This document shows, piece by piece, positions 1 to 10,274 of a DNA stretch of 64,000 bases (its first letter is position 1; each line of letters starts with the position of its first letter). The notes below the pieces were generated by a model. The model saw nothing but the letters and a program-made list of their open reading frames with translations. It was not told the DNA's origin and did no database searches. Made by a program: the position numbers and the translations under genes. The DNA is from Actinobacteria bacterium OV320. GTDB lineage: Bacteria > Actinomycetota > Actinomycetes > Streptomycetales > Streptomycetaceae. The stretch is from the NCBI GenBank assembly GCA_001298545.1, contig LJCX01000031.1:558001-622000 (forward strand). Direction: 5' to 3'.

Positions 1-242
1 CCGGGGCGTCCTGGGTGTCGATCCACCACGGCGGCGGCGTCGGCATGGGCCGCTCCATCCACGCCGGCCAGGTCTCCGTGGCGGACGGCACCAAGCTCGC
101 CGGCGAGAAGATCCGCCGCGTCCTCACCAACGACCCCGGCATGGGCGTCATCCGGCACGTGGACGCCGGGTACGACATCGCGGAATCGGTCGCGGACGAG
201 CGCGGCGTGCGGGTGCCCATGCGTGAAGGTGACGACGCGTGA
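1..242 (+). CDS. hutU: Urocanate hydratase (urocanase), C-terminal end only
   Basis: This is the last 79 or so codons of urocanase, which hydrates urocanate to imidazolone propionate in histidine degradation in the cytoplasm. The gene enters from the left edge in the frame starting at base 3. The segment GASWVSIHHGGGVGMG and the following SIHAGQ are the conserved glycine-rich C-terminal block of the NAD-dependent urocanase family. The stop codon (240-242) overlaps the GTG start of the next gene, so it is the upstream member of a histidine-utilisation operon with the amidohydrolase, hutF and hutI. The N-terminal and NAD-binding parts lie outside the window. Confidence 0.93.
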   Translation, partial: GASWVSIHHGGGVGMGRSIHAGQVSVADGTKLAGEKIRRVLTNDPGMGVIRHVDAGYDIAESVADERGVRVPMREGDDA

Positions 243-1588
243 CCCTGCCGGGAGACGAGCGGGGCGCGGGCGGTCCGGCGGGGGCCGGGCCCTCGTCGCC
301 GACCGCGGGTTCGGCCGTGCCCACCGGTTCCGCCCCGCGCAACGACCGCCCACAGCCGGTGGCGGCTCGTGCGTCCTTCCAGGAGATGTGGCGTGAACTG
401 GCCCCCGTCGGCCGGCACTCCGAGTCCCGCGGCTACCGCCGCTACGCCTGGACCGCCGCCGACACCGACTGCCGGGAGTGGTTCAGGGAACAGGCCGAGG
501 CACGGGGCCTGACGTACGAGATCGACCGCAACGGCAACCAGTGGGCGTGGCTCGGGGACCCGGCGGCCGGCGACGCCGTCGTCACCGGCTCGCATCTCGA
601 CTCGGTGCCGGACGGCGGCGCCTTCGACGGACCCCTGGGCGTGGTGTCCTCCTTCGCCGCGCTCGACGAACTCCGCGCGCGGGACGTCACGTTCACCAAG
701 CCGCTCGCTCTCGTCAACTTCGGTGACGAGGAGGGCGCCCGCTTCGGACTGGCCTGTGTCGGCTCCCGGCTCACCGCGGGCCGGCTCACCGTGGAGCAGG
801 CCCACCGGCTCACCGACGGCGACGGGATCACCCTCCCGCGGGCCATGGAGGCCGCAGGACACGACCCCGACGCCATCGGCGCGGACCCGGAGCGGCTCGC
901 CCGGATCGGCGCCTTCGTGGAGCTGCACGTGGAGCAGGGACGCGCCCTCGACCTGAGCGGCGACCGGGTCGGCCTGGCCAGCGCCATCTGGCCGCACGGA
1001 CGCTGGCGGTTCGACTTCCGGGGCGAGGCCAACCACGCCGGCACCACCCGCCTCGTGGACCGGCGCGACCCGATGCTGCCGTACGCCGAGACCGTGCCGG
1101 CCGCCCGCCGCGAGGCCCGGCTCGCGGGCGCCGTCGCCACGTTCGGCAAGATCTCCGTCGAGCCGAACGGCGTCAACGCCATCCCCTCCCTGGTGCGCGG
1201 CTGGCTCGACTCCCGCGCCGCCGACCAGGCCGCTCTCGACACCGTGGTCGGCGGTGTGGAGAAGGCCGCCCGCGAGTACGCCGAGGTCCACGGCATCGAC
1301 CTGGACGTCGTCCGGGAGTCGTTCACGCCCGTCGTCGAGTTCGACCACGCCCTGCGCGACGAACTCGCCCGCATCCTCGGCAGCGACACGGACCTCAAGG
1401 TCCCGGTCCTGGGCACCGGCGCCGGACACGACGCCGGAATCCTCTCCGGGACCATCCCGACCGCCATGCTGTTCGTGCGCAACCCCACGGGCGTCTCGCA
1501 CTCCCCGGCCGAGTTCGCCGCCGAGGACGACTGCGTGGCCGGGGTGCACGCCCTCGCCGACGTACTGGAAGGACTGGCCTGCCGGTGA
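239..1588 (+). CDS. M20-family amidohydrolase (allantoate amidohydrolase / N-carbamoylase type) in the hut operon
   Basis: A 449-residue zinc/manganese-dependent amidohydrolase of the M20 allantoate amidohydrolase/N-carbamoyl-amino-acid hydrolase group. Visible metal-site motifs are GSHLDSVPDGG (His near 119, Asp near 121), FGDEEG (Glu near 164-165), ELHVEQG (His near 230) and the C-terminal GTGAGHDA. The GTG start overlaps the hutU stop; the first 45 or so residues are low-complexity Gly/Ala/Pro, and an in-frame ATG at 386 (MWRELAPVG) is where family similarity begins, so the true start could be there. Annotation pipelines usually call this allantoate amidohydrolase. Its position between hutU and hutF makes a role in the last step, removal of the N-formyl group from N-formylglutamate, more plausible than a role in purine breakdown. 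Family assignment is firm; the substrate is inference. Confidence 0.88.
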   Translation: MTLPGDERGAGGPAGAGPSSPTAGSAVPTGSAPRNDRPQPVAARASFQEMWRELAPVGRHSESRGYRRYAWTAADTDCREWFREQAEARGLTYEIDRNGNQWAWLGDPAAGDAVVTGSHLDSVPDGGAFDGPLGVVSSFAALDELRARDVTFTKPLALVNFGDEEGARFGLACVGSRLTAGRLTVEQAHRLTDGDGITLPRAMEAAGHDPDAIGADPERLARIGAFVELHVEQGRALDLSGDRVGLASAIWPHGRWRFDFRGEANHAGTTRLVDRRDPMLPYAETVPAARREARLAGAVATFGKISVEPNGVNAIPSLVRGWLDSRAADQAALDTVVGGVEKAAREYAEVHGIDLDVVRESFTPVVEFDHALRDELARILGSDTDLKVPVLGTGAGHDAGILSGTIPTAMLFVRNPTGVSHSPAEFAAEDDCVAGVHALADVLEGLACR

Positions 1589-2934
1589 CCCCCACGCAGC
1601 GGACACGGACGTACTGGCTGGAGCACGCCTGGCTCGGCACGAACGTCGAGCCGGGCGTCGCCCTGGAGGTGACGGACGGCCGCATCACCGCCGTCCGGAC
1701 GGGCGTCGGCACCCCGCCGCCCGGCGCCGAGATCCTGCGCGGCCTCACCCTGCCCGGCCTGGCGAACGCCCACAGCCACGCCTTCCACCGGGCCCTGCGC
1801 GGCACCGTGCAGGTCGGCTCCGGCACCTTCTGGACCTGGCGCGAGGTCATGTACTCCGTCGCCGACCGGCTCACCCCGGACACCTATCACCAGCTGGCCC
1901 GTGCCGTGTACGCCGAGATGGCGCTGGCCGGCATCACGGCCGTCGGCGAGTTCCACTACCTGCACCACGCGCCCGGCGGCACCCCCTACGCCGACCCCAA
2001 CGCCATGGGCGAGGCCCTGATCGAGGCCGCCGCCGAAGCCGGTGTCCGGATCACCCTCCTCGACACCGCCTATCTGTCCGCCGGCTTCGGACAGCCCCCC
2101 GACGCCCACCAGCTCCGCTTCTCCGACGGCGACGCGGACGCCTGGGCCGCACGCTGTTCACTTCTCAAGGAACGGGATCACGCGAGGATCGGGGCGGCGA
2201 TCCACTCCGTACGCGCCGTGCCCGCCGGACAACTGGCGACGGTGGCGCGCTGGGCCGAGGAGCGCCGGGCGCCGCTGCATGTGCACCTGTCCGAGCAGAC
2301 CGCCGAGAACGACGCCTGCCGCGCGGCCCACGGCCGCACGCCCACCCAACTGCTCGCCGAGCACGGCGTCCTCGGACCGCGTACCACCGGCGTCCACAAC
2401 ACCCATCTCACCGACGAGGACATCGCCCTCCTCGGCCGCTCCGCGACCGGCACCTGCATGTGCCCGACGACCGAACGGGACCTCGCCGACGGCATCGGCC
2501 CGGCCGTCGCCCTCCAGGCCGCGGGCTCACCGCTGTCTCTCGGCTCCGACAGCCACGCCGTCATCGACCTGCTCGAAGAGGCCCGCGCGATGGAGCTGAA
2601 CGAGCGGCTGCGCACCCGCACCCGGGGCCACTGGACGGCGGCCGCCCTGCTGCGCGCCGCCTCCGCCGACGGCCACGCGGCCCTCGGCAACCCGGATGCG
2701 GGCACCCTGGAGACCGGCGCGGCCGCCGACTTCACGACCATCGCGCTCGACTCGGTCAGGACGGCGGGACCGGTGCCCAGGCTCGGCGCCGAGACGGCCG
2801 TATTCGCGGCGACCGCGGCGGACGTACGCCATACGGTCGTCGCCGGGCGTCACGTCGTACGCGACGGGGCGCACACGCTCGTACCGGATGTGCCGCAGGC
2901 CCTCGCGCGGGCCGTGGCAGCCCTGCACGCCTAG
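1585..2934 (+). CDS. hutF: Formimidoylglutamate deiminase
   Basis: A 449-residue amidohydrolase-superfamily enzyme that deiminates N-formimino-L-glutamate to N-formyl-L-glutamate and ammonia, the HutF branch of histidine degradation. The metal-binding motif NAHSHAFHR (His 63 and 65) follows a short N-terminal beta domain; later motifs are HVHLSEQ, HNTHLTDED and SLGSDSHAV, which carry the remaining His and Asp ligands. The GTG start overlaps the upstream stop (GTGA), indicating translational coupling. Its presence implies that the organism uses the formylglutamate route rather than direct HutG-type hydrolysis of formiminoglutamate, which leaves a deformylase to be supplied. Confidence 0.93.
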   Translation: MTPTQRTRTYWLEHAWLGTNVEPGVALEVTDGRITAVRTGVGTPPPGAEILRGLTLPGLANAHSHAFHRALRGTVQVGSGTFWTWREVMYSVADRLTPDTYHQLARAVYAEMALAGITAVGEFHYLHHAPGGTPYADPNAMGEALIEAAAEAGVRITLLDTAYLSAGFGQPPDAHQLRFSDGDADAWAARCSLLKERDHARIGAAIHSVRAVPAGQLATVARWAEERRAPLHVHLSEQTAENDACRAAHGRTPTQLLAEHGVLGPRTTGVHNTHLTDEDIALLGRSATGTCMCPTTERDLADGIGPAVALQAAGSPLSLGSDSHAVIDLLEEARAMELNERLRTRTRGHWTAAALLRAASADGHAALGNPDAGTLETGAAADFTTIALDSVRTAGPVPRLGAETAVFAATAADVRHTVVAGRHVVRDGAHTLVPDVPQALARAVAALHA

Positions 2935-2972
2935 CGACCACCACCGGCTCCCGCCCCCACGAGGACACGACG

Positions 2973-4169
2973 ATGAGCAGCAGCACCGGCACGACCGGCA
3001 CGACCACCGTCATCGCGAACATCGCCACGCTGGTCACCAACGATCCCTCCCTCGGCGACGGCTCCCCGCTCGGGCTGGTCCGGGACGCGGCCGTCGTCAT
3101 CGAGGGCGACCGCGTCGTGTGGACCGGTGAATCAAGCAAAGCACCCGCCACTGACAACCGGGTCGACGCCGGCGGCCGTGCGGTCCTCCCGGGCTTCGTC
3201 GACTCCCACTCCCACCTGGTCTTCGCGGGCGACCGCACCGAGGAGTTCAACGCCCGGATGTCGGGCCGCGGTTACACGGCGGGCGGCATCCGCACCACGG
3301 TGGCGGCCACCCGGGCGGCCACCGACGGGGAACTGGAGGCGAACCTCACCCGTTTCCTCTCCGAGGCGCTGCGCCAGGGCACCACGACCTTCGAGACCAA
3401 GTCGGGCTACGGCCTGACGGTCGCCGACGAGGCCCGCGCCCTGCGCCTCGCCGCCCGGCACACCGACGAGGTCACCTACCTCGGCGCGCACATCGTCTCT
3501 CCCGACTACGCCGACGACCCGGCCGGCTACGTGGCCCTGGTCACCGGCGAGATGCTCGACGCCTGCGCCCCGCACGCCCGCTGGATCGACGTCTTCTGCG
3601 AGAAGGGCGCCTTCGACGGCGACCAGGCCCGCGCGATCCTCACCGCGGGCAGGGCGAAGGGACTGCACCCCCGGATCCACGCCAACCAGCTCTCCTACGG
3701 GCCCGGCGTGCAGCTGGCGGTCGAGCTGGACGCGGCCAGCGCCGACCACTGCACCCACCTCACGGACGCGGACGTGGACGCCCTCGCGAGCGGCGACACG
3801 GTCGCCACGCTGCTGCCCGGCGCCGAGTTCTCCACCCGCGCCGAGTGGCCGGACGCGCGCCGGCTGCTGGACGCGGGCGTCACCGTCGCCCTCTCCACGG
3901 ACTGCAACCCCGGCTCGTCCTTCACCTCGTCGGTGCCGTTCTGCATCGCGCTCGCGGTGCGGGACATGGGGATGACACCCGACGAGGCGGTGTGGTCGGC
4001 GACCGCCGGCGGTGCCGCGGCCCTGCGCCGCACGGACGTGGGCCGCGTGACCCCCGGCGCCCGTGCCGACCTGACCCTCCTGGACGCCCCGAGCCACGTC
4101 CACCTGGCCTACCGGCCCGGCGTGCCGCTCGTCTCGGGGGTGTGGCGGCGCGGCGTACGGGTCGTCTGA
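2973..4169 (+). CDS. hutI: Imidazolonepropionase
   Basis: A 398-residue metal-dependent amidohydrolase that opens the ring of 4-imidazolone-5-propanoate to N-formiminoglutamate, the step between HutU and HutF. The family motif PGFVDSHSHLVFAGDR (His 79 and 81) binds zinc or iron, followed by FETKSGYGL, HANQLS, ADHCTHL and STDCNPGSS. The ATG at 2973 follows a GAGGA ribosome site at 2961-2965, 38 bases after hutF stops, so it is the last gene of the hut operon on this strand. Its 3' end overlaps the convergent transporter gene by 61 bases. The histidase gene hutH is not in the window. Confidence 0.94.
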   Translation: MSSSTGTTGTTTVIANIATLVTNDPSLGDGSPLGLVRDAAVVIEGDRVVWTGESSKAPATDNRVDAGGRAVLPGFVDSHSHLVFAGDRTEEFNARMSGRGYTAGGIRTTVAATRAATDGELEANLTRFLSEALRQGTTTFETKSGYGLTVADEARALRLAARHTDEVTYLGAHIVSPDYADDPAGYVALVTGEMLDACAPHARWIDVFCEKGAFDGDQARAILTAGRAKGLHPRIHANQLSYGPGVQLAVELDAASADHCTHLTDADVDALASGDTVATLLPGAEFSTRAEWPDARRLLDAGVTVALSTDCNPGSSFTSSVPFCIALAVRDMGMTPDEAVWSATAGGAAALRRTDVGRVTPGARADLTLLDAPSHVHLAYRPGVPLVSGVWRRGVRVV

Positions 4170-5152
4170 GCCGGCCCCGGCCCCTTGTCCCGGTCCGCCA
4201 CCGTCCGACCCCATCCGGTGCCGAGGAGCACGAGCACCGCGCCCACGAAGCCGAGCCACCCCGGCCGGTCCCCGGCCAGCGCGATGCCCACGGCCGCCGC
4301 CCACACCGGCTCGGTGCCCAGCAGCAGACTGACCCGGGACGGCGACGTGCGGCGGACCGCCCACATCTGGACGAAGAACGCGAACAGCGTGCAGAACACG
4401 GAGAGGTAGACCAGCCCCAGCCAGTCGCCGCCGTCGAAGTCCGCCGCGGCCGCCCACGGCGGGGCACCCGCCCCCGGCAGCGCCACCAGCACCGCGAACA
4501 CGGCCACCGCGGAGCCGAGTTGGACCGTCGTCAGCGACAGCGCGTCGGCGCCGCGTACCGAGTCCATGCGCGCCATGGCCAGCACGTGCACGGTGCGGGC
4601 GACGGCCGCCCCCAGCATCAGCAGATCGCCGCCGGACGGAGCGGTGAACCCGGCGCCCTGCGTCAGCAGCGCCACGCCGAGCACCGACAGCCCCGCCGCC
4701 GCCATGAACGCCCCCGGCAGCCGCACCCCGCGCACCCGGCTCTCCGCGAGCGGCGTGAACACCATGGTCAGGCTGATGATCAGCCCGGCGTTGGTCGCGG
4801 AGGTGTGCACGACGCCGTAGGTCTCCAGCAGGAAGATCCCGGCCAGGATCAGCCCCAGCACCCCGGCCCCGCGCCACTGCGGCCCGCTCAGCGCGCGCAG
4901 CCGCCGCCACCCCACGATCACCAGCACCGGCAGCACCACGGCGAACCGCAGCACCAGCACGGCCGGCACGGTGTCCGCCGTGGTGACGCCCTTGGCGGCG
5001 AGATAACTGGAACCCCAGACGACGGCGACGAGCAGCACGGGAAGATCGGCGAGCCGCCCGAGCGCGGAGGAACCGGCAGCCGGGTCGGGCGAGGCAGGAT
5101 CGGGCGAGGCCGGGGCGGGCGAGGCAGGTGCGGAGGCAGGGGAGTCGGGCAT
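4109..5152 (-). CDS. EamA/DMT-family transporter
   Basis: A 347-residue inner-membrane protein with about ten hydrophobic segments arranged as two EamA repeats (drug/metabolite transporter superfamily). The first helix has the typical LVAVVWGSSYLAAKG and the second repeat has TVQLGSAVAVFAVLV. The N-terminal 30 residues are a Pro/Ala/Ser-rich cytoplasmic tail. I chose the ATG at 5152 because a GAGGAG site precedes it; another ATG lies at 5164. The substrate cannot be deduced. It lies downstream of the ricin-domain gene on the same strand and converges on hutI with a 61-base overlap, so transcription termination between them must occur inside coding sequence. Confidence 0.85.
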   Translation of the reverse strand: MPDSPASAPASPAPASPDPASPDPAAGSSALGRLADLPVLLVAVVWGSSYLAAKGVTTADTVPAVLVLRFAVVLPVLVIVGWRRLRALSGPQWRGAGVLGLILAGIFLLETYGVVHTSATNAGLIISLTMVFTPLAESRVRGVRLPGAFMAAAGLSVLGVALLTQGAGFTAPSGGDLLMLGAAVARTVHVLAMARMDSVRGADALSLTTVQLGSAVAVFAVLVALPGAGAPPWAAAADFDGGDWLGLVYLSVFCTLFAFFVQMWAVRRTSPSRVSLLLGTEPVWAAAVGIALAGDRPGWLGFVGAVLVLLGTGWGRTVADRDKGPGPAQTTRTPRRHTPETSGTPGR

Positions 5153-5292
5153 GGGGCTCCTCATGAGCAGATGACGCGGCTGGCCCAGCGGCTCTGCTGG
5201 TCAGAGGGCTGGGCCAGCGTAGTCACCGACGGGAATCCGGCCAGAGGGTTTTCAGCATGAGGACATCCGGCGGCGGGGACCGCGTCCCGTGC

Positions 5293-7021
<1,729 letters not shown>

Positions 7022-7255
7022 GGGGGTCGCCTCCTCGCCGGATGCGCGGTGTGTCGCGCCCGGTTGCTGACGTACCGGTCAGTCTGTGGTGGGGGTGACC
7101 CTAGTGGCCCAAGGGGTTCCGTGGGGAGGTTTCCGGGGAACGAGGGGGTGCGTGAGCGAGGGCGGGAGAGAGGGAGTGAGTGAGGGCGGAGGTGAGGGGC
7201 CGGGGTGACACCGGCGTCCGTGCCCGGGAGAGCACCCGGACACGGACGGGACGGG

Positions 7256-8179
7256 TCACTCCTCGACCGTCAGCCCCTTCCGCAGCCGCACCAGGGTCCG
7301 CGACAGCAGCCGCGACACGTGCATCTGCGAGATGCCGAGTTCCTCGCCGATCTCCGACTGGGTCAGACCGGCGACGAAGCGGAGCGAGAGTATCTGCCGG
7401 TCGCGGGACGGGAGTTCCGCGATCAGCGGCTTCAGCGACTCCACGTACTCGATGCCTTCGAGTCCGTGGTCCTCGTAGCCGATGCGGTCGGCGAGGGCGC
7501 CTTCGGAGTCGTCGTCCTCCGGCTGCGCGTCCAGCGACGAGGCCGTGTACGCGTTGGACGCGGCCATGCCCTCGACGACCTCCTCGTTGGAGATGCCGAG
7601 ACGCTCGGCCAGCTCCACGACGGTGGGCGCCCGGTCGAGCTTCTGGGCCAGTTCGTCGCCCGCCTTGGCCAGGTCGAGCCGCAGCTCCTGGAGCCGGCGC
7701 GGGACGCGCACCGACCACGACGTGTCGCGGAAGAAGCGCTTGATCTCGCCGATGATGGTTGGCATCGCGAAGGTCGGGAACTCGACGCCGCGCGACAGCT
7801 CGAAGCGGTCGATCGCCTTGATCAGGCCGATGGTGCCGACCTGGATGATGTCCTCCATCGGCTCACTGCGGGAGCGGAACCGGGAGGCGGCGAACTTGAC
7901 CAGGGCGAGGTTCAGTTCGACGAGGGTGTTGCGGACGTACGAGTACGCGTACGTGCCCTCTTCGAGGGATTCGAGCCGTGCGAACAGGGTCTTGGACAGG
8001 GCCCGTGCGTCGACGGCTCCGACCTCTTCGTACGGGGGGATCTCCGGAAGTCCGGCGAGGACGTCGGTGGGGTCGACGTCCGGTGCCAGGTCCTGCGCGA
8101 TGGGTTTCAGATGTTCTTGTTCCGGAGGGGGTGTCGACGTCGCTCCGCGGGTAGGCGGTGCGTCGAGCCGGGGTGACAT
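7256..8179 (-). CDS. sigI: RNA polymerase sigma factor, SigB/SigF family
   Basis: A 307-residue group 3 sigma factor. Region 2 is visible as LVKFAASRFRSR, MEDIIQVGTIGLIKAIDRFE and the promoter -10-recognition segment RGVEFPTFAMPTIIGEIKRFFRD; region 3 as VPRRLQELRLDL; region 4 as LPSRDRQILSLRF with the helix-turn-helix TQSEIGEELGISQMHVSRLL. The ATG at 8179 has GGAGG six bases upstream; another in-frame ATG at 8191 has no good site. It is divergent from an anti-sigma antagonist and an anti-sigma kinase gene, the standard partner-switching arrangement. The position next to hutI matches my memory of S. coelicolor sigI with its partners arsI and prsI, so I use that name. Likely stress- or development-controlled through sequestration by the ATPase at 9029. 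Confidence 0.88.
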   Translation of the reverse strand: MSPRLDAPPTRGATSTPPPEQEHLKPIAQDLAPDVDPTDVLAGLPEIPPYEEVGAVDARALSKTLFARLESLEEGTYAYSYVRNTLVELNLALVKFAASRFRSRSEPMEDIIQVGTIGLIKAIDRFELSRGVEFPTFAMPTIIGEIKRFFRDTSWSVRVPRRLQELRLDLAKAGDELAQKLDRAPTVVELAERLGISNEEVVEGMAASNAYTASSLDAQPEDDDSEGALADRIGYEDHGLEGIEYVESLKPLIAELPSRDRQILSLRFVAGLTQSEIGEELGISQMHVSRLLSRTLVRLRKGLTVEE

Positions 8180-8334
8180 GATGTCCTCCATCGTTCTCGG
8201 CGTATGGCTGCCGAAGCCAGTGAGCGCACTGCGGTGTGCGGCGCCTCCAAAGCCGGCCGTGTCGGTTACGTGCTTCTACTAGCCCTACCCGCTTTACTTG
8301 CCCCGCCGCAAGTGCATTTTGTCCGAGTATGTCC

Positions 8335-8358
8335 GTTTGTGTGTGATTGTTCGGGTGT
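8335..8358 (+). promoter_or_regulatory. SigB-family-like promoter upstream of the antagonist gene
   Basis: GTTT at 8335-8338, 14 bases, then GGGTGT at 8353-8358, close to the GTTT-N14-16-GGGTA pattern of streptomycete SigB-family promoters. It ends 72 bases before the ATG at 8431. It would allow the sigma factor to drive its own antagonist gene; this is pattern matching only. Confidence 0.4.
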
Positions 8359-8430
8359 TGAGGCGCGGGTCGAAGGCGTAGGGTGCGAGGGCGTCAGGAA
8401 GCAGTCAACGACCCCAGGAGAAGAGACGGC

Positions 8431-8826
8431 ATGGACCGCGGGACGGTCGGCAGCGCACAGTCTGGCCGGCTTCTGGTCGAGGTACGGCAAGAGGGCTCCA
8501 GCGCCGTGGTGACCCCGGCGGGTGAGTTGGATCACCACACCGCCGATCTGTTGCGTGAGCCACTCGAGGACTGCCTCTCCAAGGGGCTCAGTCGCCTGGT
8601 GGTGGACTGCACCCGTTTGGAGTTCTGCGACTCCACCGGGCTCAACGTGCTGCTCGGCGCCCGCCTGAAGGCGGAAGCGGCCGGCGGCGGCGTCCATCTG
8701 GCGGGCATGCTGCCCGTGGTGGCGCGGGTCTTCGAGATCACCGGCGCGGACGCGGTCTTCACCGTGCACGCCACGGTCGAAGAGGCCCTGAGCGACGGGC
8801 ACGACGAGCGTGACGAGGACGGCTGA
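8431..8826 (+). CDS. arsI: Anti-sigma factor antagonist (STAS domain)
   Basis: A 131-residue single STAS-domain protein. The strand-helix pattern VVTPAGELDHHTADLL is followed by the phosphorylation site FCDSTGLNVLL, in which Ser68 is the residue expected to be phosphorylated by the partner kinase. When unphosphorylated it should bind the anti-sigma ATPase and free the sigma factor. The ATG at 8431 follows AGGAGAAGAG; a longer in-frame ORF from 8383 lacks a ribosome site and family similarity. It is the first gene of a two-gene unit with the ATPase (202-base gap) and is divergent from the sigma gene. The name follows the S. coelicolor locus by position and domain, not by alignment. Confidence 0.86.
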   Translation: MDRGTVGSAQSGRLLVEVRQEGSSAVVTPAGELDHHTADLLREPLEDCLSKGLSRLVVDCTRLEFCDSTGLNVLLGARLKAEAAGGGVHLAGMLPVVARVFEITGADAVFTVHATVEEALSDGHDERDEDG

Positions 8827-9028
8827 GCTTCGCCGTCCGCCGGAAACGGGTGCGAACGGACGTGAACGGGGGGTGTTCCGGCGGTTCTCTCGGGCAGGAG
8901 ACATCCTGAACCCGAACATGTCGGCGGCAATGCCGACGAGAACGCCGTCCGCCTACGTACGGACTTGCAGTGATCCGACTTGTGAATTGTGAACCGGTGA
9001 ATCGGGGAATCGGTGAGGTGAAGCGCTG

Positions 9029-9577
9029 ATGAGCACCACCCGGCCTTGTTCGCCGGGCGACCGCGGCCCGGAGCCCGGGGACGCTCCTGGGGCGTCCCAG
9101 GCGGGCGCACCGGGAGTCGAGGCGTCCCAAGGGGGCGCGGCGACCGTGGCGTCCGGGTCGCCGGGCGGCCGCCAGGTACGTCGGCTGAGCTTCGACGGCG
9201 CCAGCGGGGTCGTCCCGCTCGCCCGCGACTTCGCCCGCCAGGCGCTCTACGCGTGGGCCTGGCTGCCCGCGGCCACCGCCGACCAAAGGGCCGCCGCGGA
9301 GGACGTGCTGCTCGTCGTCTCCGAGCTGGTCACCAACGCGTGCCTGCACGCCGAGGGGCCGGACGCGATGGTCCTCACCTGCGACAACAAGGTGATCCGC
9401 GTCGAGGTCTCGGACCGCGGCACGGGCCAGCCGGCCCCCCGCACCCCGCACCGGGCGGGCCGCCCCGGCGGCCACGGCATGTTCATCGTCCAGCGTCTCT
9501 GCCTGGACTGGGGTGTCGTACGGACCCCGGACATCACGGGCAAGACGGTCTGGGCGGAACTGGGCGCCCCGGCCTGA
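9029..9577 (+). CDS. prsI: Anti-sigma factor, SpoIIAB/RsbW-type ATP-binding serine kinase
   Basis: A 182-residue protein of the GHKL ATPase fold (HATPase_c_2). The first 45 residues are disordered Gly/Ala/Ser. The ATP-lid motifs are clear: N-box SELVTNACLHA, G1 box DRGTGQP and G2 box GGHGMFIV. Such proteins bind and inhibit a SigB-type sigma factor and inactivate the antagonist by phosphorylating it. Its natural partners here are the STAS protein just upstream and the divergent sigma factor. The ATG at 9029 follows GGTGAGG at modest spacing. A GC-rich hairpin follows the stop. Confidence 0.84.
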   Translation: MSTTRPCSPGDRGPEPGDAPGASQAGAPGVEASQGGAATVASGSPGGRQVRRLSFDGASGVVPLARDFARQALYAWAWLPAATADQRAAAEDVLLVVSELVTNACLHAEGPDAMVLTCDNKVIRVEVSDRGTGQPAPRTPHRAGRPGGHGMFIVQRLCLDWGVVRTPDITGKTVWAELGAPA

Positions 9578-9585
9578 CCACCCCA

Positions 9586-9612
9586 GGGCCCGGGAACCAC
9601 CCACCCGGGCCC
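9586..9612. terminator. Hairpin terminator after the anti-sigma gene
   Basis: Perfect 9-base stem (GGGCCCGGG at 9586-9594 with CCCGGGCCC at 9604-9612) and a 9-base loop, starting 8 bases after the stop codon at 9577. There is no U run, as is usual in Streptomyces. Confidence 0.6.
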
Positions 9613-10274
9613 CAGGTACCTCCCGCCGCCGGGCCCGACTCCCGGGCTGCCTGAACCGACCTCAGGACGAGCGGCCTCCCGGCCGACCTCAGGACGAGCG
9701 GCCTCCCGGCCGACTTCCGGTCGACCGGCCTCCCGGGGCCTGCTCCCGGCCGGTCAGCCCCGGGGGCCGACTTCCGGCCGAGCAGACCCACCGGGGTGAC
9801 TTGCGGCCCAGCGCGCCCGCGGGCCCAAGCCCGGCCGACCGGCCTCCCGGGCCGACCTCCGGCCGACTGGCCCCAGGGCATACGTGCCCTCGGCCAGGCC
9901 CCCGGGGTCTACGCCCGGCGACCGCGCCCGGGCCCTGGTCCACTCCCGCGACCGGGCTCCGGGCGACCAAGCCACCTGGCCGACCTGCGCCCCCCGCGCA
10001 ACTCCCGGCCGGTCCGCTCCTCCCGGCTCAGCTCCCGGCCGGCGGGGCCCCCGGTGCGGTGAGCGGGATCGGCCATTTCGGGGTGGTCGTCGGTTCTGTG
10101 GCGCGGTGGCGCCGGAGGGCCGGGGTTCTCGAAACCCCCTGGATCCGCGCGCCGGATCGCCACAACTCCGGCGCGTACCTTCTCTTCCCTCCTCATCGCC
10201 CCGGGCGTACCTTGACGGCTCAATCTGATGCCTCGTCAGTAAGGGCGAGGCGGTGGGAGTGAGGGGACGGGACC
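9613..10274. repeat. 660-base non-coding region with degenerate GC-rich repeats
   Basis: Contains an exact 27-base tandem duplication at 9658-9684 and 9685-9711, then a third, diverged copy and many partial copies of a CCGACCGGCCTCCCGG-type unit to about 10,050. Open frames across it are Pro/Gly/Arg-rich in all readings with no codon bias, so I see no gene. The last 200 bases (10,080-10,274) are less repetitive and must hold the promoter of the surface operon; I could not pick out clear -35/-10 boxes. Confidence 0.6.

Noticed and set aside
442..2109. 555-codon open frame on the minus strand across the amidohydrolase and hutF genes
   Set aside because: Antisense shadow of GC-rich coding sequence: Ser/Arg/Pro-rich, no family motifs, wrong codon bias.
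9513..10262. 249-codon plus-strand frame over the repeat field before the surface operon
   Set aside because: Pro/Arg/Gly repeats in every frame, no ribosome site, no third-position bias; better explained as non-coding repeats.
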